Below are positions 1 through 4,386 of a stretch of 6,050 bases of DNA, in pieces. A program made the position numbers and the translations under genes. Positions within the stretch are counted from its first letter, which is position 1. Every line of letters begins with the position of its first letter. Origin of the DNA: an uncultured Balneolaceae bacterium (lineage in GTDB: Bacteria; Bacteroidota; Rhodothermia; Balneolales; Balneolaceae); assembly GCA_937982515.1 (NCBI GenBank), contig CALJMB010000359.1:1-6050 (forward strand). Direction: 5' to 3'. Below the pieces are notes generated by a model, which saw only the letters and a program-made list of their open reading frames with translations, ran no database searches and was not told the DNA's origin.

Positions 1-1
1 G

Positions 2-331
2 TTTAGCCCCAGGTATCTTGCGATAAGTCCCAATGAGGATAAAATCGCCTTCATAACTGATGATTCAGGCTATTCGGGTGTCTATTATGTGGATCTGAAT
101 GAAAAACAGCTGGTTGATGTCAAACAGGAAGGTCATGATTTTGGAGCGGTCGGATTCCGGAATGAGCATCAGCTCGTGTTCAGCCGGCCCGGACGGCAGG
201 GAGGCCTGTACAGCTATGATCTATCAACAAAAAAGCTGACAAAATTAATTGAAGGGGACGTTTATAACAGAGGTGTCTCAGTATTTAATAAAGATCATTC
301 GAAAATCTATTACCTGGTTGCGGAACAGTAA
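2..331 (+). CDS. beta-propeller (PD40/TolB-like repeat) protein, C-terminal part
   Basis: The frame is open from the left edge of the window to the TAA at 329-331 and gives 109 residues, so this is a 5'-truncated gene. Three consecutive propeller-like repeats can be read. The first has a PD40 signature (YLAISPNEDKIAFITDD) followed by a VYYVDL strand. The second has LVFSRPGRQGGLYSYDL. The third has VSVFNKDHSKIYYLV and ends the protein. The alternation of a hydrophobic strand, a polar turn such as SPNEDK, and a strand ending in Y-x-x-DL is typical of WD40-like PD40 blades in TolB, in the propellers of S9 peptidases and in many exported FCB-group proteins. No hydrolase domain follows the propeller, so it is not an S9 peptidase ending in its catalytic domain. 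The exact function and any signal peptide lie outside the window. An in-frame GTG at 89 is internal and not the true start. Confidence 0.75.
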   Translation, partial: FSPRYLAISPNEDKIAFITDDSGYSGVYYVDLNEKQLVDVKQEGHDFGAVGFRNEHQLVFSRPGRQGGLYSYDLSTKKLTKLIEGDVYNRGVSVFNKDHSKIYYLVAEQ

Positions 332-339
332 TCCCTCCC

Positions 340-353
340 ACCGAAGCTTCGGT
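340..353. repeat. 14-nt perfect palindrome after the propeller gene
   Basis: ACCGAAGCTTCGGT is a perfect palindrome starting 9 nt after the stop codon of the propeller gene. As RNA it can form a short 5-bp stem with a 4-nt loop. It is not followed by a run of T, so it is at best a weak transcript-end hairpin. Confidence 0.4.
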
Positions 354-419
354 ACACTTAAAGCATTCATACCTAGGTGCGGATGTTGGTTCACCCCTGA
401 ATCTCCGCCAGCCGGCGGA

Positions 420-442
420 GACGTATTCTTCCCCCTTTAGGG
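420..442 (+). repeat. direct repeat, copy 1
   Basis: This 23-nt stretch (GACGTATTCTTCC then CCCTTTAGGG) matches 540-562 at 21 of 23 positions. It directly follows the 7-bp hairpin 403-420 (CTCCGCC / GGCGGAG). The CCCTTTAGGG core is itself an imperfect palindrome. Short C/T-rich units of this kind recur in spacers of FCB-group genomes, so a dispersed repeat is likely; this is from general familiarity and was not searched. Confidence 0.65.
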
Positions 443-482
443 TAGGGCTGCCCAGTTCTTCCAGGTTATAGCGCGAACGTCC

Positions 483-512
483 GTTCGTGCTCTTGGCCGA
501 AGGGGCACGAGC
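483..512 (+). repeat. 12-bp stem-loop between the direct repeats
   Basis: Positions 483-494 pair with 501-512 without a bulge: nine Watson-Crick pairs and three G-U wobbles around a 6-nt loop (GGCCGA). On the other strand the wobbles become A-C mismatches, so the fold favours a + strand transcript, which would be the 3' tail of the propeller gene or a separate small RNA. It overlaps a shorter DNA palindrome at 471-490 (CGAACG-TC-CGTTCG core). No function is known. Confidence 0.4.
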
Positions 513-539
513 TTGTGCACCCCTAAATCCCCTAAAGGG

Positions 540-562
540 GACTTATTCTTCCTCCTTTAGGG
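540..562 (+). repeat. direct repeat, copy 2
   Basis: This is the second copy of the 23-nt unit at 420-442, 120 bp away, with two substitutions (G to T and C to T). Here the CCTTTAGGGG part (554-563) is the exact reverse complement of CCCCTAAAGG at 529-538, so this copy also forms the right arm of a hairpin with a 15-nt loop. The stem extends by a G-T and a G-C pair (539-553, 540-552). Confidence 0.65.
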
Positions 563-666
563 GGACCGAGGGGGTAAACGGGCCGATGTCCCATATCTAA
601 CCTCGAAGCCTCTGGGTTAATTACCTGATCGTTTGCAACAGGAGGCGCCACCCCGCTCAACCCCTG

Positions 667-1104
667 TCACTTTTGCTCTAACGTAGTCTCAATGCGTATA
701 TCGCTTGTAAGCGTGCGGTGGACCGGGCATTTTTTGGAGATCTCAAGGAGCCTGTCGAGTTGTTCTTCGGTTAAATCGCCCTTGGCAATGAGCTCTACTT
801 CTATGTAATCCAGCTTGCTGCTTTTCTCCTCGCAGTGCTCACAATCATCGGCATGGCGCTTATTATGCCGCAGTTCGAGATACAGATCTTCCAGCGGCCA
901 TCCCTTACGCCTGGCATACATTTTAACGGTCATGACCGTGCATGAACCCAGGGCCATCAGCAGATAGTCATAGGGATCGGGTCCCTGGTCTGTTCCTCCT
1001 TCAACAGTTTTAGGTTCATCGGCGGTGAGATGGTGCCTGCCGGCGGTAAGGGTAGTTTTAAAAGGCTCCTGTTCGGGTAAGTGTACGTGGACTATTTTTT
1101 GCAT
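667..1104 (-). CDS. OsmC/Ohr family protein
   Basis: This 145-aa protein has the length and layout of single-domain OsmC proteins, which are cytoplasmic and often reduce organic hydroperoxides with a reactive cysteine pair. The first conserved cysteine, C55, lies in LLMALGSCTVMTVKMYARRKG, the central helix motif of the family. The second, C126, lies in ISKKCPVHRTL near the C-terminus. The segment GGTDQGPDPYDYLL before C55 corresponds to the conserved loop that in classical Ohr/OsmC reads NPEEL; the usual Glu there is not kept, so peroxidase activity is plausible but not assured. Unusually, residues 84-91 read HADDCEHC, adding C88 and C91 in an H-x-x-D-C-x-x-C arrangement. I recall this motif from an OsmC subgroup that is sometimes fused to an alpha/beta hydrolase; no hydrolase is fused here. 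The ATG at 1104 gives a standard N-terminus. No Shine-Dalgarno is seen; a TATACT hexamer lies 10 nt upstream. It is 119 nt downstream of the DinB gene on the same strand. Confidence 0.9.
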   Translation of the reverse strand: MQKIVHVHLPEQEPFKTTLTAGRHHLTADEPKTVEGGTDQGPDPYDYLLMALGSCTVMTVKMYARRKGWPLEDLYLELRHNKRHADDCEHCEEKSSKLDYIEVELIAKGDLTEEQLDRLLEISKKCPVHRTLTSDIRIETTLEQK

Positions 1105-1114
1105 GATGTTTGAA

Positions 1115-1120
1115 AGTATA
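1115..1120 (-). promoter_or_regulatory. possible -10 element of the OsmC gene
   Basis: On the minus strand TATACT (5 of 6 matches to TATAAT) ends 10 nt before the ATG at 1104. No good -35 hexamer is found at 16-18 nt further upstream. If real, transcription would start within a few bases of the start codon, giving an almost leaderless mRNA, in line with the lack of a ribosome binding site. Confidence 0.3.
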
Positions 1121-1163
1121 AGGGTTGCATTTAGATGTGATATGGCCGGAGGATACAGGGCCG

Positions 1164-1191
1164 GAACTCAGGAAACACCGATTCTGAGTTC
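1164..1191. repeat. 8-bp inverted repeat between DinB and OsmC genes
   Basis: GAACTCAG (1164-1171) is the exact reverse complement of CTGAGTTC (1184-1191), with a 12-nt loop. It lies about 33 nt past the DinB stop codon in the minus direction. No T-run follows on that strand, so it does not fit a standard intrinsic terminator and the two genes could be co-transcribed. Confidence 0.35.
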
Positions 1192-1223
1192 TGAATTCGA
1201 ACTCCCGTAGGCTGGAATGTCCT

Positions 1224-1757
1224 TTATCCCACTCCGTATTTAGTCTTGAGAATGTTAAGATGGTGGCGTTCATGCCCGGCAATGATGAAGGGAATGGATC
1301 GAACCGTAAATGAATAGCCGCTTGCAGTGCCGGTACGGTCAAGCGCCTCTCTGGTAAAGCTGCGGAACAGATAGACGCTCGCATCCCGGAGCGATGCATA
1401 TTCATTCCCCAGGCTTTGCAGACTGCGGTTGCTGAAGTTACCGTTTCTTACATATTCATCCTGGTCAAACCCGGGCAGATCGGCGGCGTCTTCCCGGCTG
1501 AAATGCAGGCAGCGGGTGGCAAAGATACGTTCTGTGTCTATCAGGTGGCCTATAACTTCTTTCACCGTCCATTTTTCTTCTGCATACCTGAACGAAGCCT
1601 GTTCGGGGGTTAATGAATGGATCAACATATAAATGTCCTGCATTTGATTTAACAGTATATCTATGATGTTCCCTGCGCCTACAGTACTGATGTATGTATG
1701 GTACACATCCCCACACTCTTCAGGGGCCGGACGCACTCCTTCCCAATTACTATTCAT
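1224..1757 (-). CDS. DinB superfamily protein (YfiT-like putative metal-dependent enzyme)
   Basis: This 177-aa protein matches the DinB/YfiT four-helix-bundle family, whose members bind a divalent metal through three histidines; some are thiol (such as bacillithiol or mycothiol) transferases or hydrolases. The three ligands are visible: H71 in EKWTVKEVIGHLIDTER (residues 61-77), and H162 and H166 in IIAGHERHHLNIL (158-170), the HxxxH of the last helix. The stretch GFDQDEYVRNGNFSNRSL (96-113) is also characteristic of this subgroup. The N-terminal RPAPEE...YHTYISTVG segment (9-27) is, as I remember them, a feature of close homologues, which supports the ATG at 1757 rather than internal M39 or M43. 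The protein has no signal peptide or membrane segment and should be cytoplasmic. No Shine-Dalgarno is seen before the start. The substrate cannot be told from the sequence. It lies upstream of the OsmC gene on the same strand; a shared role in stress or thiol chemistry is possible but only inferred from adjacency. Confidence 0.88.
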   Translation of the reverse strand: MNSNWEGVRPAPEECGDVYHTYISTVGAGNIIDILLNQMQDIYMLIHSLTPEQASFRYAEEKWTVKEVIGHLIDTERIFATRCLHFSREDAADLPGFDQDEYVRNGNFSNRSLQSLGNEYASLRDASVYLFRSFTREALDRTGTASGYSFTVRSIPFIIAGHERHHLNILKTKYGVG

Positions 1758-1768
1758 AATAGGTACCG

Positions 1769-1797
1769 TGTTTAGAATATTTAAGATAGTTAGTCAA
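1769..1797 (-). promoter_or_regulatory. possible promoter of the DinB gene
   Basis: On the minus strand TTGACT (1792-1797) is followed after 17 nt by TAAACA (1769-1774), which ends 11 nt before the ATG at 1757. The -35 matches the sigma-70 consensus at 5 of 6 positions, the -10 only at 3 of 6. Housekeeping promoters in Bacteroidota proper differ from this form, so the call is weak. Confidence 0.25.
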
Positions 1798-1953
1798 TGC
1801 AAAACGTCAATATGATATGATAGTACTAAAAACAGAAGTAACTTATTTACAGAATTTTTTAATAAAGCGGCGGTTAGATGGAGCGATGATCTTTGGGTGG
1901 GGAGGAGGGGAATAAGGCAGGTAGTTTCCCCCTTCGTATAAAGGAGACGGAAT

Positions 1954-2000
1954 CTGGTATAACCCTGACAGGGTTTGGAACCCTGTCAGGGTTATACCAG
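1954..2000. repeat. perfect 22-bp hairpin, likely dispersed palindromic repeat
   Basis: Positions 1954-1975 and 1979-2000 are exact reverse complements around a 3-nt loop (TGG). Each arm also contains a near-palindrome of its own (AACCCTGACAGGGTT at 1961-1975 and AACCCTGTCAGGGTT at 1979-1993), so two small hairpins can form instead of the large one. No T-run follows on either side. I associate the CCCTGTCAGGGTT unit with small dispersed repeats in FCB-group spacers, but no copy count can be given from one window. Confidence 0.8.
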
Positions 2001-2009
2001 AGGCCTATT

Positions 2010-2045
2010 ACAAAACAGGCCGGTTGTACAACCGGCCTGTTTTGT
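2010..2045. terminator. bidirectional intrinsic terminator (36-nt perfect palindrome)
   Basis: The whole stretch is a perfect inverted repeat: ACAAAACAGGCCGGTTGT at 2010-2027 and its exact complement at 2028-2045. The stem is GC-rich (CAGGCCGGTT) with a GTAC loop, and each outer arm gives an A-run before and a T-run (TTTT) after the stem on both strands. This is the classic form of a Rho-independent terminator that works both ways. In the minus direction it lies 194 nt after the stop of the second M16 gene and 253 nt before the DinB start, so it most likely ends the M16 operon transcript and insulates the DinB gene. Confidence 0.8.
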
Positions 2046-2148
2046 TGTGAGTAGGGTATAAATGGATTCCTTTTCATAATGTCGTAATAGAACCGGCCTT
2101 CGGTGCTCCACTCCGGTGTCGGTTCGGGGCAGCAGAGCAGCTGCGGGC

Positions 2149-2177
2149 CTCGTCCCGGGACAGAGCCCCGGGACGAG
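2149..2177. repeat. GC-rich 11-bp hairpin downstream of the M16 operon
   Basis: CTCGTCCCGGG (2149-2159) and CCCGGGACGAG (2167-2177) are exact reverse complements with a 7-nt loop. It lies in the 3' trailer of the M16 operon, about 60 nt after the stop codon, and has no T-run after it. It could stabilise the mRNA end or be a REP-like dispersed repeat. A smaller inverted repeat (GCAGC / GCTGC, 2129-2144) sits next to it. Confidence 0.6.
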
Positions 2178-2238
2178 ATAGAAGAAAACGCAACAGTTTC
2201 CTCCTCCGCAAAGGGCCTCTCCGCCTGCTGACCAGACG

Positions 2239-4386
2239 CTACTTCCCGCCATTAACCTCATGCGATTTGTAGATGGCTTCACTGGATTTTTCGCCGTCGG
2301 TGAAGGAAACCTCGGTATAGGCGTAAGAAACGCCGTCACTCAGGGTCCAGCCGGTATATTGTTCTTCTACGTCCACCTGTTTGCCCTGTTGAGGGTCGAA
2401 TTGCTTATACCGCATCAGGCGGGGATAGCCGGTGTCCTCATTAATAAGGAACACGATGTTCTTGTCGTCAATACGGATATTGACTTTCGCATACGATTCC
2501 CCCTGAAACTCTTCAGTGCCCAGGGATTGAGGGTCCAGGCTTTCGTGATTCAGCGCGATGGCTATGTAGTTACGGCTGAGGGTCTCCTTCATATTTTGAG
2601 ACAGCTCGGCAGGCAAGGGCTGTTCCTGCCCCATCATGGTGAGGGTTCCCGACCCATTTTTGTAGGAGAGGCTCATGGTACCGCCGGGCGTCTCGATTGT
2701 CTGCTCTACCGCATCGGGATAATGTACGACGGAAGTGGTGCGCAGGGTCATCTTCCCGCCCGGTAACTGTGGATTATACTGTACTACTTCGCCCTCTAAG
2801 GACAGGGAGCTGACTTCCGTTTCCGGGGCGATAATGGCGTCGGCCATCTTTTTCAACAGCTGTTTGCCCTTGACGGCATCGCCGCTAACCGCCTCACTCC
2901 CGCCATCTCCCGGCTGGGGAATGGTGATGTCTATTTCATTCACTTCGCCATATTTCTCAAGCTGGTTGCCTATTTCGGCTTTGTTTCCGACAACCAGAAT
3001 CCGGAGGTTCTCCGGCCGGATGTACTTCCGGGCCACCTCCTGGATGTCCTGTACGGTAGTGGCTCTGACGCCTTCTACATAGGTGTCAAAGGCATCTTCG
3101 GAGAGGCCGCGGTACTCATCAGACATACGGGAGCCCAAAATCTTTTCGTAGCTGTCGTACCGGAATACCAGCGAATTCAGGAACTGGTCTTTCGTATTGC
3201 GAAGCTCTTCTTCACCCACCGGTTCATTCTGCAGGCGTTTCAGCTCGGCGATGATGGCATCGATAGCTTCGGCCGTAGTTGAGCTTTTGGTCATCACTCC
3301 TGCATAAAATTGGCCCGGGTAAAAGCTGTTCATTCCGTATTGCCCGAATACGGCGTAAGCCAGTCCCAGATCGCTGCGCACTACCTGGAACAGGCGTCCG
3401 GAAAAGCCGCCGCTCAGCACCTGGTTCATAACTTGCAGCCTGGCGTAGTCGGGATTTTCACGCATGCCGCCTATGTGCCCCATCAGCACTACGCTCTGAT
3501 TCACGTCCGGCTTGTCAATAAAGTGGATGCCGCCGGTAAAGTCATAATTCACCTCCGGGAAGTTCAGTTCGGTGGCTGTACCGGCCGGGATGGAACCGAA
3601 GGACCTGGCCAGCTTTTTCTTCATACTCCGGCTGTTGAAATCGCCGACAATGCCTACCATCATGTTCTTGCCCACAAAGTGTTTCTTATGGAAGTCTACC
3701 AGATCCTGCCGTTCAATATTGTCGATGGTCTCGTATTCGGTGTTACGGCTGTAGATGGAATTGGCCCCGTATATAACCCGGCCGAACTCCCGGAACGCTA
3801 TCTGCTGGGAGTTGTCGTTTCTTCGGGAGATATTGCTCTTTGTCTGGGTTTTGGCCAGCTCTATTTTATCCTGAGGGAAGGCCGGATGCCGGAGCAGATC
3901 TATAAACACCGGAATAAGCTCGTCAAAATCTTCCTTCAGCACATTCATGCTTGCCGAGCCGGAGGTAAAGCCTATGCTCGTTTCCATGCTTGCAGCATTA
4001 TTTTCGAGCAGGGTATTGAGTTCATCGGCAGGGTAGCTGGCGGTTCCGCCCGAGCGCATAACGGTGCCGGCCAGCGAGGCAAGCCCGGTTTTCTCCGCGG
4101 GAACCAGTACGCCGCCGGTGCGGATGATAACACTCACATCGATAAGCGGAAGCTCCCGGTCTTCGAGTAAGAAAACCTCAATTCCGTTGTCGAGCGTGAA
4201 TGTTTCTACTTCGGGCTGCTGGAACTCACTCATTTCGGGAAAGGTGAGCTCATCGTATCGCGTTTGCGCCTGGCTGAGAGTTGTGGCGGCCAGAACAAAC
4301 ATGCCAATCAGGCCTGCCAAACTCAGCCCGCTTCTCTTCAGTTTCTTCATCATTCTATAGGGGGTTTTATAATTATTGCGCAGCAT
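2239..4386 (-). CDS. M16 family protease partner subunit, zinc site lost, with C-terminal LolA-like domain
   Basis: About 715 aa from the chosen ATG. Residues 1-42 form a signal peptide: a basic start (MKKLKRS after M13), a hydrophobic core, and a cleavage region LSQAQT. Two M16 halves follow, roughly 60-235 and 240-460. At the zinc-site position, where catalytic members read TGxAHxxEH, this protein reads TGLASLAGT (residues 100-108), so both histidines and the glutamate are gone. It keeps the substrate-binding R/Y pair in GRLFQVVRSDLGLAY (R337, Y344). The family precedent is a two-subunit M16 protease in which one protein supplies HxxEH and the other R/Y. Residues about 506-715 form an extra beta-rich domain (GKQLLKKMADAI, then repeated strands such as GTMSLSYKNGSGTLTM and NIVFLINEDTGYPRLMRY) like LolA or outer-membrane lipoprotein-sorting proteins. 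Start choice: ATG at 4386 lies 6 nt after a perfect AGGAGG and overlaps the upstream gene by 14 nt. A TTG at 4392 abuts the AGGAGG and is too close; ATG at 4353 fits a shorter signal peptide but has no ribosome site. Confidence 0.9.
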   Translation of the reverse strand: MLRNNYKTPYRMMKKLKRSGLSLAGLIGMFVLAATTLSQAQTRYDELTFPEMSEFQQPEVETFTLDNGIEVFLLEDRELPLIDVSVIIRTGGVLVPAEKTGLASLAGTVMRSGGTASYPADELNTLLENNAASMETSIGFTSGSASMNVLKEDFDELIPVFIDLLRHPAFPQDKIELAKTQTKSNISRRNDNSQQIAFREFGRVIYGANSIYSRNTEYETIDNIERQDLVDFHKKHFVGKNMMVGIVGDFNSRSMKKKLARSFGSIPAGTATELNFPEVNYDFTGGIHFIDKPDVNQSVVLMGHIGGMRENPDYARLQVMNQVLSGGFSGRLFQVVRSDLGLAYAVFGQYGMNSFYPGQFYAGVMTKSSTTAEAIDAIIAELKRLQNEPVGEEELRNTKDQFLNSLVFRYDSYEKILGSRMSDEYRGLSEDAFDTYVEGVRATTVQDIQEVARKYIRPENLRILVVGNKAEIGNQLEKYGEVNEIDITIPQPGDGGSEAVSGDAVKGKQLLKKMADAIIAPETEVSSLSLEGEVVQYNPQLPGGKMTLRTTSVVHYPDAVEQTIETPGGTMSLSYKNGSGTLTMMGQEQPLPAELSQNMKETLSRNYIAIALNHESLDPQSLGTEEFQGESYAKVNIRIDDKNIVFLINEDTGYPRLMRYKQFDPQQGKQVDVEEQYTGWTLSDGVSYAYTEVSFTDGEKSSEAIYKSHEVNGGK

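Larger units (their letters stand above)
332..666. other. gene-free spacer with repeats and hairpins
   Basis: No convincing coding frame lies here; the one frame running through it (from 249) is a shadow of the propeller gene that continues into repeat sequence. The two flanking genes converge, so this is a shared 3' region. It holds a 14-nt perfect palindrome at 340-353, a 7-bp hairpin at 403-420, two 23-nt direct repeats at 420-442 and 540-562, a 12-bp stem at 483-512 and a 10-12 bp stem at 529-563. None of the hairpins is followed by a clear T-tract in either direction, so no standard intrinsic terminator can be assigned to either gene. The stretch 590-666 has no recognisable feature. Confidence 0.7.
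1758..2238. other. gene-free spacer between M16 operon and DinB gene
   Basis: No credible coding frame is present; the minus-strand frames here (1874-2077 and 1992-2339) run through palindromes and into the end of the M16 gene in another frame. The left part (1758-1870) is AT-rich and would hold the DinB promoter. The right part holds a run of strong palindromes: 1954-2000, 2010-2045, weak arms at 2090-2095/2120-2125 and 2129-2133/2140-2144, and 2149-2177. The stretch 1871-1950 is purine-rich and shows nothing I recognise. Confidence 0.65.

Noticed and set aside
340..353. Intrinsic terminator for the propeller gene
   Set aside because: The palindrome is short and not followed by a T-run, so it is listed only as a palindrome.
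420..562. CRISPR array or tandem repeat array
   Set aside because: There are only two copies, 120 bp apart, with no regular spacers and no Cas genes nearby.
1058..1405. 115-codon minus-strand frame bridging the DinB and OsmC genes
   Set aside because: It overlaps both genes in other frames, and its translation has no family resemblance.
2260..2766. 168-codon + strand frame at the end of the second M16 gene
   Set aside because: Antisense to the LolA-like domain; no known motif and no plausible start signal.
3310..4170. 286-codon open frame on the + strand, antisense to the second M16 gene
   Set aside because: The opposite strand encodes a clearly recognisable M16 protein throughout; this frame has no recognisable domain and arises from codon bias of the real gene.
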